A stretch of DNA of 64,000 bases from Pedobacter sp. BAL39 (GCF_000170795.1 NZ_ABCM01000005.1:124001-188000), one strand, 5' to 3'; shown: positions 28,411-38,027, counted from the stretch's first letter. Translations and numbers: made by a program. The notes: a model not told the origin generated them from the letters alone.

Positions 28411-29355
28411 TTAAAATTCGAGACGGGCAATCCTGTCCCTGCTGACCATAAACTCTTCCCAAATCTCTTTTAGTATGACCGCCGCCGGTTTTATGTCGCT
28501 CAACATCGCTGATACCTGGCCGATCTCGAGTTCTCCCTCTTCCATATCTCCTTCAAACATTCCCGATTTCGCGCGTGCCCGCCCCAATAGCTGAACCATG
28601 CGCTCGGTGTTCGCCCCCTCGGCTTCTGCCTGTGCTACCGCATCATCGAAAGGGTTGTTCAACAGACGTACAGGAACCAGCTTTTTCATTCGCAGCTTGG
28701 TATCTCCTTCCACAGCATCAACAATACGCCTTTTGAAGTTGACATGTGCCGAGGATTCTTCAGCAACAGCAAAGGCGGAACCTACCTGCACCGCATCGGC
28801 CCCCAGGGCTATCGCCGCCAGCATTGCCCGCCCGCTGCCGATGCCGCCTGCAGCAATCACGGGAATTTGCAGCTGTGCGGTGATCATCGGGATCAGACAC
28901 ATTGTTGTGGTCTCCTCACGCCCGTTATGTCCACCGGCCTCAAAGCCTTCAGCCACCACGGCATCAACACCACAGCTTTCCGCCTTCAGCGCAAATTTGG
29001 TATTGGCAATGACATGCACCACAATGATTCCCTTTTCTTTCAGAAATGAAGTCCAGGTAGCGGGATTTCCTGCGGATGTAAAAACAATGCCTACCTGCTC
29101 TTCCACCAGGATGTTCATGATTTCCTCCACATTGGGATAAAGCAGGGGAACATTCACGGCAAAAGGTCTGGATGTAGCTTCACGACACTGCCTGATGTGC
29201 TGCCTCAGCACATCAGGATACATAGATCCGGCACCAATAATCCCCAGTCCGCCTGCATTGGATACTGCTGAAGCCAGCTTCCAGCCGCTGCACCAGACCA
29301 TGCCGGCCTGTATAATCGGGTACTGAATGTCGAATAACGAGGTAATCCTGTTCAT
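28411..29355 (-). CDS. NAD(P)H-dependent flavin oxidoreductase, nitronate monooxygenase-like
   Basis: A TIM-barrel flavin enzyme of 314 residues. It reads YPIIQAGMVWCSGWKLASAV at the start, with FMN-binding segments VNVPLLYPN, VAEGFEAGGHNGREETTTM and VIAAGGIGSG. The GxEAGGH motif is shared by nitronate monooxygenases and by the FabK enoyl-ACP reductase group. The protein is shorter than a typical class I nitronate monooxygenase, and FabK is a real alternative. The cluster gives no strong functional cue. Start and stop are tight with its neighbours (gaps 4 and 21 bases). Confidence 0.82.
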   Translation of the reverse strand: MNRITSLFDIQYPIIQAGMVWCSGWKLASAVSNAGGLGIIGAGSMYPDVLRQHIRQCREATSRPFAVNVPLLYPNVEEIMNILVEEQVGIVFTSAGNPATWTSFLKEKGIIVVHVIANTKFALKAESCGVDAVVAEGFEAGGHNGREETTTMCLIPMITAQLQIPVIAAGGIGSGRAMLAAIALGADAVQVGSAFAVAEESSAHVNFKRRIVDAVEGDTKLRMKKLVPVRLLNNPFDDAVAQAEAEGANTERMVQLLGRARAKSGMFEGDMEEGELEIGQVSAMLSDIKPAAVILKEIWEEFMVSRDRIARLEF

Positions 29356-29359
29356 ATGA

Positions 29360-30538
29360 TCAATATATTTTTTCTACACTACCGGTAATGCGGAGGGAAG
29401 GTCCATCACCAGAAAACTCAAGGATGTTGATCCCAGGTCTTTTTCCGGGTGCTAAACTACCAAAACGATCCTCAATTCCTAAAAATTCAGCCCCGTTTAT
29501 TGTCGCCCATTGCAGCAATAGCTCAAATGGTACCGTTTTGTGTTCCTGCAGGGTAAACATTTCCGCAGCAATGCTCAGCTGGTCATTACTACCCAAACTG
29601 TCGGTGCCCAGCGTCATCTTCAGCCCCTTGCGGATGAACATGGCTACATCGGGCAGCGTATTCTCTATATAAAGATTCGCATTCGGGCACAAACACCAGT
29701 ACAAATGCGGATGGTTGTCGGCAGCGAAGTCGAGGTCTTCTTCATCACTGAAAGTATTGTGTACCAACAGCGTGTTTAAAGAAGGCGAAAGCCTGCTCAG
29801 GTAGGTCAGCAACGAGCTTTTTCCTGCGGCCTCAAAGAAATCTATGTTCAGTCCCAGGAACTCGTATAACTTCAGAAAGCTTCCTTCTTTCTTTTGAAAA
29901 AACAGGTTCTCATCCGGTGTTTCCTGGTTGTGGATGCTCAGTAATCCACCTGCCTGTTCTGCTTCCGCCAGCAGTTCCTTAAAAAGAGTTTCCGAAACAG
30001 AATATGGAGCATGCGGCACCACGCTGGCCCTTAGCGGCGCAAAGTCGTCCTTAAGTTTTACTGCCGCCCGGATAATGTCGGCAGCCCTGTCAGGATTAAA
30101 ACCCATGGCTTCTACAAAGGTATGATAGTATAACTTACTGTCAGATTTCACTCCTTTCGAGACCAGCTGATTGGAGATATCTCCCACCGCCACAATCCCG
30201 TTCTCCAGCATCTCCTGATCTCCAGCATGCATCGCTGCTGAGATCATTCCTCCATCAGCCTGCCGCTGCTGCATCACCTGCTGTACAAAACCCTGTAATC
30301 CGGTATGTTTACTAATTTTTCCTTTCAGGTGTGACAGCTCCAGGTGGCAATGGGTGTTGATGAACCCCGGAACCATCAGTCCTTTATAGTGGGTCAGCAC
30401 CGCAATATTTTTTGCTTTAGCCTCCCCTGCAGTCATCACCTCTTCGATGAAACCATCTGAATCTACCCCAATGACACCATCTTTCAGTGGATCGCCTGTA
30501 AGGGTATAAATGTATGATGCAGAAATATAGGAAATCAT
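29360..30538 (-). CDS. Amidohydrolase, TRZ/ATZ (deaminase) family
   Basis: From ATG 30538 the protein has 392 residues and is a metal-dependent hydrolase. Metal-ligand motifs are [38 protein letters not shown] and [13 protein letters not shown]. Members deaminate or dechlorinate purine-like or triazine-like rings; S-adenosylhomocysteine, guanine and aminofutalosine deaminases belong here. The exact substrate cannot be read from the sequence. The frame extends 39 codons further upstream, but that peptide is Cys-rich and unlike the family, so I start at 30538. It leads the minus-strand cluster. Confidence 0.85.
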   Translation of the reverse strand: MISYISASYIYTLTGDPLKDGVIGVDSDGFIEEVMTAGEAKAKNIAVLTHYKGLMVPGFINTHCHLELSHLKGKISKHTGLQGFVQQVMQQRQADGGMISAAMHAGDQEMLENGIVAVGDISNQLVSKGVKSDSKLYYHTFVEAMGFNPDRAADIIRAAVKLKDDFAPLRASVVPHAPYSVSETLFKELLAEAEQAGGLLSIHNQETPDENLFFQKKEGSFLKLYEFLGLNIDFFEAAGKSSLLTYLSRLSPSLNTLLVHNTFSDEEDLDFAADNHPHLYWCLCPNANLYIENTLPDVAMFIRKGLKMTLGTDSLGSNDQLSIAAEMFTLQEHKTVPFELLLQWATINGAEFLGIEDRFGSLAPGKRPGINILEFSGDGPSLRITGSVEKIY

Positions 30539-30677
30539 GAGTACAAAGAAAAGGTTATTTCTTCTAAAACACAGCAGACGTAGGATAACAATTACAGTAG
30601 AGCGATGAAGAAGCACCCCACAAAAGAGACGACAAGAATCACATATACAGATCATTAAAATATTTTCATAGCATATG

Positions 30678-30723
30678 TGGGTATTAATTGATTTCTTTGT
30701 AAAAAGAAATCAATTAATACCCA
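30678..30723. repeat. Perfect 21-bp inverted repeat before rluF
   Basis: Positions 678-698 and 703-723 are exact reverse complements (TGGGTATTAATTGATTTCT plus TT, and its partner) around the loop GTAA. The hairpin ends four bases before the ATG of rluF and lies in the gap to the divergent amidohydrolase gene. It is AT-rich, with GGG/CCC at the base. No T run follows, so it is not a terminator. An operator or a structured leader that would hide the start codon are possible. Confidence 0.95.
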
Positions 30724-30726
30724 ACC

Positions 30727-31716
30727 ATGTCTGATCCTACTACCCGATTAAATAAATACATTAGTGAAAGTGGCTTATGCTCCAGAAGAGCGGCCGACAG
30801 GTACATTGAGCAAGGGAATGTATATATCAACGGCAAAAAAGCCAAAGTAGGCGACAAAGTGTTTTTTGGCGACCTTGTGATGGTCAACGGCCAGACGATA
30901 GAACCTAAGGAAGTAGAACATTCTGTGCTCATCGCATATAACAAACCAGTAGGCATCACCAGCACTACCGAAGCTGGTGTTAAAGGAAATATTGTCGACC
31001 ATGTCAACCACAGCGAAAGGGTTTTCCCTATCGGCCGACTGGACAAAGATTCTCAGGGGCTGATCTTCCTGACCAACAATGGCGATCTTGTCAACAAGAT
31101 CCTTCGTGCAGGCAACAACCACGAAAAAGAATACCTGGTGACCGTCAACAAACCGCTGACGGAGCAGTTCATCACCAATATGTCCAAAGGTGTTCCCATC
31201 CTGGGCATCATGACAAAAAAATGTAAAGTCACCAAAGAAAGTCCTTTCGTTTTTAAGATCACCCTGATCCAGGGACTGAACAGACAAATCAGAAGAATGT
31301 GCGAACATTTCGGCTTTGAGGTCACTAAACTGGAAAGGACCCGCATCATGAATATCGGACTGAAAGGAATCCCCCTTGGAGAATGGAGGGAGCTTACAGC
31401 AGAAGAGCAGACGGACATCTACAACATGGTGGCCAAATCCAGCTCCCTGGAAGCTGCTTCGGCACCAAAGAAATCAGCAAAAAAACCGGAGCAGGAGCTG
31501 ACAGAAAAACCTGTTGCCCGTAAAAAAAATAGCAGGCCTGCAGGTGCTAAACCATCTGCTGCAGGCAAGGCGCGACCGGAAAGAAAAAGCGGCCCTGCGT
31601 CGCGTGGTGCATCGGCTTCAGCAGCGCCGGATTGGAATAAAAGCAATGGCCCGAGCCGTCGCCCGGTAAAACCATCTAAAGGGAAACCTGGAGTACCCGG
31701 AAAGAAAAAGAAGTAA
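30727..31716 (+). CDS. rluF: 23S rRNA pseudouridine synthase, RluF-like
   Basis: An S4 RNA-binding domain ([21 protein letters not shown]) precedes the RsuA/RluB-type catalytic domain, with catalytic Asp in [12 protein letters not shown]. The later motif [15 protein letters not shown] and the [11 protein letters not shown] insert favour RluF, which modifies U2604 of 23S rRNA. The catalytic part ends near residue 240; the remaining 90 residues are rich in Lys, Ala, Pro and Arg, look disordered and may add RNA contacts. A long hairpin sits just before the start. A terminator follows. Confidence 0.9.
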   Translation: MSDPTTRLNKYISESGLCSRRAADRYIEQGNVYINGKKAKVGDKVFFGDLVMVNGQTIEPKEVEHSVLIAYNKPVGITSTTEAGVKGNIVDHVNHSERVFPIGRLDKDSQGLIFLTNNGDLVNKILRAGNNHEKEYLVTVNKPLTEQFITNMSKGVPILGIMTKKCKVTKESPFVFKITLIQGLNRQIRRMCEHFGFEVTKLERTRIMNIGLKGIPLGEWRELTAEEQTDIYNMVAKSSSLEAASAPKKSAKKPEQELTEKPVARKKNSRPAGAKPSAAGKARPERKSGPASRGASASAAPDWNKSNGPSRRPVKPSKGKPGVPGKKKK

Positions 31717-31748
31717 TTCACCATATCATTTCTGCATCATCATTTATC

Positions 31749-31785
31749 GCCGGACAAATCAAAATTGTCCGGCTTATTTTTTTTT
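31749..31785 (+). terminator. Rho-independent terminator of rluF
   Basis: GCCGGACAA (31749-31757) pairs with TTGTCCGGC (31765-31773) over a 7-base loop and is followed by TTATTTTTTTTT. This is a strong intrinsic terminator. Its 3' arm begins with the TTG that serves as the -33 element of the rlmN promoter. Confidence 0.9.
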
Positions 31786-31796
31786 AGGTACCTTTG
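31765..31796 (+). promoter_or_regulatory. Promoter for rlmN
   Basis: TTG at 31765-31767 and TACCTTTG at 31789-31796 are 21 bases apart. The -7 box is perfect and lies six bases before ATG 31803, so the message is probably leaderless. The -33 TTG is in the terminator stem of rluF. Confidence 0.7.
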
Positions 31797-31802
31797 CAGC
31801 AA

Positions 31803-32852
31803 ATGCTTACTACAAAGAAAACAGATATTCGTTCACTGGAGCTCCCGCAACTTCAGGAACATTTTAAGTCCATGCAGGAACCTTCTTACAGAGCCAAACA
31901 GGTTTACCAATGGTTATGGGAGAAATCAGCACGGACTTTTGATGAAATGAGTAACCTTTCCAAAGACCTTAGAAAGAAACTCGACGAACATTATGCCATC
32001 AATGTAGTAGAAGTAAATAACTCACAGTTCAGCAATGACCACACGATAAAGAATGCGTTCCGTCTTTATGATGGCAACATCGTTGAAGGGGTACTTATCC
32101 CTATGGACGACAGGATGACTGCCTGTGTCAGCTCCCAGGTGGGTTGCAGTCTCACCTGCAAGTTTTGCGCTACAGGCTACATGGACCGCAAAAGAAACCT
32201 CAATGCCGATGAGATCTACGATCAGGTGGTACTCATCGACCAGCAGGCAAAGAAAAATTACAATGCCCCCTTAACCAATATCGTTTACATGGGCATGGGA
32301 GAGCCGCTACTCAATTATGCCAACGTCATGAAGTCTATCGAACGCATTACTGCTCCGGATGGCCTCAACATGTCTTATAAACGCATTACAGTATCTACCG
32401 CAGGCATCTCCAAGATGATCAAAAAGCTGGGTGACGATGGCGCCAAGTTCAACTTGGCCTTATCCCTGCATGCGGCAAATGATAAAAAGAGAAATGAGAT
32501 CATGCCCATCAACGAGCACAACTCACTCAAAGCACTGGAAGAAGCACTGAAATACTACTTCTCCAAAACAAAAAACCCGATCACCTACGAATACATCGTA
32601 TTCAATGACTTCAACGATGAGATTGAAGATGCCATGGAACTGGCTAAATTCTGCAAGCATGTACCATGCAAGGTCAATCTTATTGAATATAATCCCATAC
32701 AGTTCGCCGATTTCATCAACGCTCAGGGAGATAAGATCGATGCCTTCTCGAATTACCTGAAAAGTCAGGGTGTAAACACCAATATCCGACGCAGCCGCGG
32801 AAAGGATATCGATGCGGCCTGCGGGCAGCTTGCGGTGAAAGAGCAAAATTAG
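31803..32852 (+). CDS. rlmN: Dual-specificity RNA methyltransferase RlmN
   Basis: RlmN is a radical SAM enzyme that places 2-methyladenosine at A2503 of 23S rRNA and A37 of some tRNAs. The 4Fe-4S triad is Cys115, Cys119 and Cys122 in VGCSLTCKFCATGY, and the C-terminal acceptor Cys is in DAACGQLA. MGMGEPLLNY is also typical. Length from ATG 31803 is 349. I prefer this ATG over TTG 31794, since the TTG is inside the -7 box. comF follows after 47 bases. Confidence 0.97.
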   Translation: MLTTKKTDIRSLELPQLQEHFKSMQEPSYRAKQVYQWLWEKSARTFDEMSNLSKDLRKKLDEHYAINVVEVNNSQFSNDHTIKNAFRLYDGNIVEGVLIPMDDRMTACVSSQVGCSLTCKFCATGYMDRKRNLNADEIYDQVVLIDQQAKKNYNAPLTNIVYMGMGEPLLNYANVMKSIERITAPDGLNMSYKRITVSTAGISKMIKKLGDDGAKFNLALSLHAANDKKRNEIMPINEHNSLKALEEALKYYFSKTKNPITYEYIVFNDFNDEIEDAMELAKFCKHVPCKVNLIEYNPIQFADFINAQGDKIDAFSNYLKSQGVNTNIRRSRGKDIDAACGQLAVKEQN

Positions 32853-32899
32853 TGCTGCTGTTTTAACCAAAAACCGCTGAGTAGGATATAGATTAGCAG

Positions 32900-33598
32900 A
32901 TGTCCTTTATCCGCCGATGGATCACAGCACTTGTTAGGCTGCTGTTTCCAAACATTTGCCTTGCTTGTAATACAGAACTGTATGCTGGAGAACACCTGCT
33001 TTGCAGCCGATGCCGCTACAGCCTTCCTTATACCGACCACCACCTGTTCATCGACAACAAGGTAAACCGGCAGCTCTGGGGCCGCATTCCTTCACCCAAT
33101 GCCATGGCTTTTCTTCATTTCAGGAAAGGTGGAAGAGTGCAGCAGATCATGCATCAGATCAAATACCATCATCAGACAGTGCTTGGGGCCATGCTGGGTA
33201 GTATGGCCGCCGAGAAACTTGCCGCTTCTTCCCAATATCAGGATATAGATCTGATCATTCCAGTCCCGCTTCATTGGAAGAGACTCCGGACACGCGGTTA
33301 CAACCAGAGCGAATGTATCGCACAGGGAATTGCCGCGTACCTTCAGGCCCCTTTAAATACAAACCACCTGATCCGTCATTCGGCAACCTCCAGTCAGACC
33401 CGCAAGAACAGGTACCAACGCTATGAAAATATGAAATCGGTCTTTGCGGTCTGCGACGAAACAGCGCTCAAGGACAAACATATTCTTCTGGTGGACGATG
33501 TAATCACTACAGGTGCAACTATTGAAGCCTGCGCACTGGAACTACACCGCTGTGGGATCCGCAAACTCAGCATCTTCGCTCTCGCTTTTGCCGACTGA
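32900..33598 (+). CDS. ComF-family phosphoribosyltransferase
   Basis: The 232-residue protein begins with a Cys-rich zinc module (CLAC and CSRC near residues 20-38) and ends with a phosphoribosyltransferase fold. The PRPP loop is ILLVDDVITTGAT. The RGYNQSE segment is diagnostic for ComF. ComF supports natural transformation in some bacteria, acting on DNA taken up into the cytosol, but its role here is unknown. It shares strand with rlmN and probably the same mRNA. Confidence 0.93.
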   Translation: MSFIRRWITALVRLLFPNICLACNTELYAGEHLLCSRCRYSLPYTDHHLFIDNKVNRQLWGRIPSPNAMAFLHFRKGGRVQQIMHQIKYHHQTVLGAMLGSMAAEKLAASSQYQDIDLIIPVPLHWKRLRTRGYNQSECIAQGIAAYLQAPLNTNHLIRHSATSSQTRKNRYQRYENMKSVFAVCDETALKDKHILLVDDVITTGATIEACALELHRCGIRKLSIFALAFAD

Positions 33599-33621
33599 TG
33601 TTAAGATTTATTTGCAATAAT

Positions 33622-33643
33622 AAATTTATTTGCAAATAAATTT
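33622..33643. repeat. 22-bp perfect palindrome after comF
   Basis: AAATTTATTTG and its mirror CAAATAAATTT join without a spacer. A second copy of ATTTATTTGCAA lies 18 bases upstream at 33606-33617, so there is also a direct repeat. The palindrome runs into the -33 TTTG (33642-33645) of the promoter candidate, an operator-like position. The regulator is unknown. Confidence 0.9.
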
Positions 33644-33672
33644 TGCAGTTTCAGATCTTTTGCCTTCCTTTG
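33642..33672 (+). promoter_or_regulatory. Promoter candidate with no following gene
   Basis: TTTG at 33642-33645, a 19-base spacer and TTCCTTTG at 33665-33672 fit the -33/-7 pattern with one mismatch in the -7 box (C for A). The spacing is exact. Nothing protein-coding follows on this strand; a 39-base stem-loop begins 18 bases later. Confidence 0.4.
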
Positions 33673-33677
33673 TGGTG

Positions 33678-33736
33678 AGAGCGTTAATTTAAGGGTCGAC
33701 AGTTTCATTCCCATGAAACTTCGGCCCTTTATCTTT
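33678..33736 (+). ncRNA. Candidate small RNA ending in a terminator hairpin
   Basis: A transcript from the promoter at 33642-33672 would start near 33678 and end after the stem-loop at 33691-33729, about 58 bases long. The stem has AAGGGTCGA (33691-33699) with TCGGCCCTT (33721-33729, one wobble) and an inner GTTTCAT/ATGAAAC, closed by TCCC, then TATCTTTT. The hairpin could instead be only the terminator of rlmN-comF. No homology to a known RNA family is claimed. Confidence 0.35.
33691..33736 (+). terminator. Stem-loop terminator after comF
   Basis: A two-part stem of 9 and 7 base pairs with a 4-base loop (709-712) is followed by TATCTTTT at 33730-33737. It would end the comF transcript about 130 bases after the stop codon, and would also end a transcript from the nearby promoter candidate. 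Confidence 0.7.
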
Positions 33737-33972
33737 TAAGAGAAAAATGAGCTTTTACGGCTTCCTTAGGCTTAAAACACCTGGCAGCTCCCGGATTATT
33801 CTTAGGTCATATGACTTACGACCATCAACTGAACTTCAACCAGCATCCGCCAGCATAAACTTCAGAACAGGCCAGAACCTCAATCAGGCTAAGCTTTAAC
33901 TTCAATCAGTAAATAAAAATTTAAGTAATAAATGCAAAAGCTGCAAAAAGAATGCAGAATTTTGCCAATTGA

Positions 33973-36738
33973 TCAATTGTCCAGATGCGCAGAAAGTACA
34001 CTGCTGATCTCCTCAGGCTTAAATGGTTTCAGGATATGTCCGTTCATCCCGGAAGCCTTGTAGGCAGCATGTTCATCATGCAATGCAGAGGCAGTAAGTG
34101 CAATGATGGGCACATCTTTAAAGTAGTTTCCTTCCAGCTCTCTGATGATGCTGGTGGTTTCAAAGCCATCAATGCCAGGCATGCGGATATCCATAAAGAT
34201 GAGGTCGTAACATGCTTTCATCACCTTATCAATTGCATCTTGCCCATTCAGCGCAAAGTCCAGCTCCAGTCCCCATTTACCAAGGATCCGCTGTGCAATA
34301 AGGATGTTGATTTCATTATCGTCGACAATCAGAACACGTTTCCCTGTAAACAACGTCATCTGACCAATGCTCTTCACCTCAGGCACTACATCAACGGCTT
34401 TCTCAAAACAGATAGAAAAGGAGAAAGAAGTCCCTACCCCCACGCTGCTCTGTACACTGATCTCTGCACCAAGAAGCTGCAGCATCTTCTGCGTTATGGT
34501 CAGCCCAAGGCCTGTACCTCCATAGTGACGCGAGGTATCTGTTGTTGCCTGCATAAAGGGATCGAAGATCAAAGAAAGTTTTTCCTTGGGAATACCAATA
34601 CCACTGTCCTTTACCTCGAAGTAAAGGATGACCTGCTCGTCATTTTCTTCCAGAAGCCTGATGATCAACAGGATATTACCCTGATCAGTAAATTTAATGG
34701 CATTACCGAGCAGGTTCATCAGCACCTGATAAAGCCTGATCTTATCGCCCTTAATGAATTTAGGAATGCGGTCGTCAAAGTCTAGTTCCAGAATATTGCC
34801 CTTCGAGCTGACATTGATGTGCAATGAGCTGACAATATCGCGGGTGAGCGACTGTATATTAAATGGAATGGTCTCCAACTGCAGATGTCCTGTTTCCATC
34901 TTGGTCAGATCCAGAATGTCGTTGATGATGTTCAGCAGGTTTTCAGCCGAAAACTTCAGCATATTTAGGTCATCCATCTGACCCGGCAGCGGATCATTGT
35001 CGAGCAGCAGATGAGCAACGCCGATTACAGTATTCAACGGCGTACGGATCTCATGGCTCATCACGGATAGGAACATCTCTTTAGCCTCGCTCAGTTGTAA
35101 AGCATGCTCCTTTGCTTCAATCAGCTCCTTCTCTGCTTGTTTCCGGTGTGTGATATCTGTAATCAAGTCGATCTGGCGCTCCACCCTGCCGTTTTCATTT
35201 ACTATGGGCGTGGTAGATACTGAGATCCAGAGCGGATCACCTTGTTTGGTCCTTGCCTGTACTTCGATCGAATAGGATTCGTTGTTCCTGGCCCTAATCC
35301 TGGATTCCTCGATCAGCTCAATGTGACCTTCTTCCCTGGAAAGTACATCACCCAGTTTGAAACCCTGCAATTCATTCAGGGAATACCCCGTCAGCTTCTC
35401 CAGCGAAGCATTTGTCCAGGTGGTATTTCCTTCGCCGTCGGTGATATTGACGCTGGTATCAGTTTTACTGGCCACCAGAGAGAGTAGCTGCAACTCTTCT
35501 TCTGCCTTTTTCTTTTCTGTGATGTCGATGATGATCTCCACCTCAATGTCGACCATCCCCTCATCATTAAAGATAACGGTGTTGTAGATCGACAGCCAGA
35601 TGGGTTGTTTATCTTTACGGTAAGCCAGCAGGTCTACCGTAAAAGACTGTTTTTTTTGCGTCAATGCCCTGGCTTTATCAATCAGCTCCAGTTTGGTTTC
35701 TGGCCCTGTAATCAGGTCGCCAAGCCTACGGCCCTTCAGGTCCTCCAGTGTAAAGCCGGTAATTTTTTCAAAAGCATCGTTTACCCAGGTCACATGGTTA
35801 TTGGCATCGTTGATCACCACTCCGTTATTGACCTTGCTGGCCACTAAGGAAAGCTTCATCAGCTCGTTCTCCACACGTTTATTTTCGGTGATGTCTCGGC
35901 CATAAGCATACCATCGCCGGTTTTTACACACCATGCTCCAGCTCAGCCAGCGCATGTTACCACTTTTGGTGACCACCCTGAAATCGATCTTAAAATCCTT
36001 GACACCCTTGCTTAACCCGGAGGAGATCGTCTGAGACACGCGCTCAAGATCCTCCTTCCAGCAGTACCCCCATGCACTTTGCCCCACAGCTTCCTCCGGA
36101 TTATATTCCAGTACGTGTTGGATGGCATTGTTGGCAAACAGCAGCACCCCCCGGTCGTCCAGGATACAATGCATCTCCGGAGAGACCTTGGAGATGTTCA
36201 GCAAGTCCTCAAACCGGTGGTTCCTGACCTCCAGCTCATGAGCTTTCTTTCTTAAAGATATGTGTGTAATGATCTCTTTGGCGAGGATCTTCAGCCCCTC
36301 TTTCTGTGCGATGCCCATGTACCTAGGCTCGGTATCAAATACGCAAACGGTACCCAGGACAAAACCATCCTCATCAACCAACGGCGCTCCGCCATAATAA
36401 CGCATCACGGGATCCTGTTTCAGTACCAGGTGACCGCTGAACCGGGCATCCTGAAGGATGTCATGCACTTCAAAGAAGTCAGTATCCTGAATGGTATGCT
36501 CGGCAAAAGACATTGCCCTGGGCATCTCGTCCAGCTTAATGCCGATGGCAGACTTGATCCATAGCCTTTCTTCGTCAACAAATGCAATTACCGCTACCGG
36601 AGTGTTGCAGATTAATGTAGTGAGTTTGGTAATATTATCGAATTCATGCTCCGATGGCGTATCTAAAATATTATACTCACGCAACGCCCTTAAACGTTCA
36701 TTCTCATTTGTTGACGAATTTTGGCTTTCTAGTATCAT
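33973..36738 (-). CDS. Hybrid histidine kinase: GAF-PAS-PAS-PAS-HisKA-HATPase-REC
   Basis: The 921-residue protein has a GAF domain (about 20-165), three PAS domains (about 178-535), the phosphoacceptor helix with His near residue 561 in VMSHEIRTPLN, an ATPase domain with GTGLGLT, and a C-terminal receiver domain (VLIVDDNEIN and phosphoacceptor Asp near 849 in FMDIRMPG). There is no signal peptide and no membrane helix, so it probably senses a cytosolic cue. No DNA-binding output is attached. Its architecture and first 60 residues closely match the kinase at 40490-43306. It lies 17 bases after glyA on the same strand. The signal is unknown. Confidence 0.93.
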   Translation of the reverse strand: MILESQNSSTNENERLRALREYNILDTPSEHEFDNITKLTTLICNTPVAVIAFVDEERLWIKSAIGIKLDEMPRAMSFAEHTIQDTDFFEVHDILQDARFSGHLVLKQDPVMRYYGGAPLVDEDGFVLGTVCVFDTEPRYMGIAQKEGLKILAKEIITHISLRKKAHELEVRNHRFEDLLNISKVSPEMHCILDDRGVLLFANNAIQHVLEYNPEEAVGQSAWGYCWKEDLERVSQTISSGLSKGVKDFKIDFRVVTKSGNMRWLSWSMVCKNRRWYAYGRDITENKRVENELMKLSLVASKVNNGVVINDANNHVTWVNDAFEKITGFTLEDLKGRRLGDLITGPETKLELIDKARALTQKKQSFTVDLLAYRKDKQPIWLSIYNTVIFNDEGMVDIEVEIIIDITEKKKAEEELQLLSLVASKTDTSVNITDGEGNTTWTNASLEKLTGYSLNELQGFKLGDVLSREEGHIELIEESRIRARNNESYSIEVQARTKQGDPLWISVSTTPIVNENGRVERQIDLITDITHRKQAEKELIEAKEHALQLSEAKEMFLSVMSHEIRTPLNTVIGVAHLLLDNDPLPGQMDDLNMLKFSAENLLNIINDILDLTKMETGHLQLETIPFNIQSLTRDIVSSLHINVSSKGNILELDFDDRIPKFIKGDKIRLYQVLMNLLGNAIKFTDQGNILLIIRLLEENDEQVILYFEVKDSGIGIPKEKLSLIFDPFMQATTDTSRHYGGTGLGLTITQKMLQLLGAEISVQSSVGVGTSFSFSICFEKAVDVVPEVKSIGQMTLFTGKRVLIVDDNEINILIAQRILGKWGLELDFALNGQDAIDKVMKACYDLIFMDIRMPGIDGFETTSIIRELEGNYFKDVPIIALTASALHDEHAAYKASGMNGHILKPFKPEEISSVLSAHLDN

Positions 36739-36755
36739 TTTAGGTAAAGTTCCCT

Positions 36756-38027
36756 TTATTTATATAGCGGAAATTGACTTACCAGGTCGATTACTTTTTT
36801 CTTTACCTCCTTTAAATTGTTCTCATCCTCTGCATTCGTAATGACCTGATCAATCAGATCAACAATAATTTCCATTTCTTTCTCCTTAAGACCTCTGGTA
36901 GTAACCGCCGCAGTACCTACACGGATACCTGAAGTCACAAATGGAGACTTGTCGTCAAATGGAACCATGTTCTTATTCACGGTAATATCGGCTTTTTCAA
37001 GCGCATTCTCCGCTACTTTACCAGTTATATTTTTATTACGCAAATCAATCAGCATCAAATGGTTATCAGTACCTCCCGAAATGATGCCATAACCTTTGGC
37101 CACGAAGGCTTTCGCCATTGCCTGAGCATTGCTTTTCACCTGCTTGATGTACTCCAGGTACCCATCACTCAGGGCTTCTCCGAAAGCAATCGCCTTCGCA
37201 GCAATGATGTGCTCCAAAGGACCACCCTGTGTACCTGGGAATACCGCCATATCCAACACTGACGACATCATTCTAGTCTCGCCTTTAGGCGTTTTCAGAC
37301 CGAAAGGATTTTCGAAATCCTTACCCATCATGATCATACCACCACGAGGACCTCTAAGGGTCTTATGCGTAGTTGTCGTCACGATATGGCAATGCGGTAG
37401 CGGGTTAGCAAGTAAACCACGGGCAATCATTCCTGCAGGATGCGAAATATCAGCCAGTACCAGGGCACCAATTTTATCAGCCACGCTGCGGATAAATGCA
37501 TAATCCCATTCCCTGGAATAAGCCGAAGCACCACAGATGATCAGCTTAGGACGTTCTGCCAATGCCAGTTCTTCCAGCTTTGCATAGTCAATCAGTCCAT
37601 CTTCTTTTTTAACTCCGTAAAATAACGGATGATACAATTTTCCAGAAAAATTCACCGGAGAGCCATGTGTCAAATGTCCTCCATGAGAAAGATCAAAACC
37701 AAGGATTTTATCACCCGGCTGGATCACCGCCAGCATCACTGCTGCATTTGCCTGTGCTCCCGAATGCGGTTGTACGTTTACCCATTCCGCACCGAAAAGT
37801 TGTTTCGCGCGCTCAATGGCAATGGTTTCGATCTCATCGACAACCTGGCAACCGCCATAATACCGTTTGCCCGGAAGGCCTTCGGCATATTTATTAGTTA
37901 AACAAGTCCCTGCCGCTTCCATCACCTGCTTGCTCACAAAGTTTTCAGAAGCGATCAGTTCGAGGCCGTTTTCCTGACGGTCCAATTCCCTGTCGATTAA
38001 ATCAAAAATTAGTGTATCTCTTGTCAT
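36756..38027 (-). CDS. glyA: Serine hydroxymethyltransferase
   Basis: GlyA converts serine and tetrahydrofolate to glycine and 5,10-methylene-THF using PLP. The PLP lysine lies in [29 protein letters not shown], the N-terminal [15 protein letters not shown] and length 423 also fit. It is divergent from dxs with a 93-base gap that has no perfect promoter box for it. Confidence 0.97.
   Translation of the reverse strand: MTRDTLIFDLIDRELDRQENGLELIASENFVSKQVMEAAGTCLTNKYAEGLPGKRYYGGCQVVDEIETIAIERAKQLFGAEWVNVQPHSGAQANAAVMLAVIQPGDKILGFDLSHGGHLTHGSPVNFSGKLYHPLFYGVKKEDGLIDYAKLEELALAERPKLIICGASAYSREWDYAFIRSVADKIGALVLADISHPAGMIARGLLANPLPHCHIVTTTTHKTLRGPRGGMIMMGKDFENPFGLKTPKGETRMMSSVLDMAVFPGTQGGPLEHIIAAKAIAFGEALSDGYLEYIKQVKSNAQAMAKAFVAKGYGIISGGTDNHLMLIDLRNKNITGKVAENALEKADITVNKNMVPFDDKSPFVTSGIRVGTAAVTTRGLKEKEMEIIVDLIDQVITNAEDENNLKEVKKKVIDLVSQFPLYK

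Larger units (their letters stand above)
33599..33972. other. Intergenic region between comF and the hybrid kinase
   Basis: This 374-base gap between two convergent genes has no convincing protein gene. It holds a 22-base palindrome, a near-consensus promoter, a strong stem-loop and a T-rich tail, listed separately. The part after 33740 contains only a 50-codon frame (ATG 33747) with no family match, and AT-rich sequence. Confidence 0.7.

Noticed and set aside
30539..30655. 39-codon N-terminal extension of the amidohydrolase
   Set aside because: The peptide is Cys-rich and unlike the family; ATG 30538 fits the conserved start.
33747..33899. 50-codon frame after comF
   Set aside because: No family, signal or promoter support.
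33985..34785. 266-codon plus-strand frame
   Set aside because: Antisense to the receiver and ATPase region of the hybrid kinase, with no recognisable domain.
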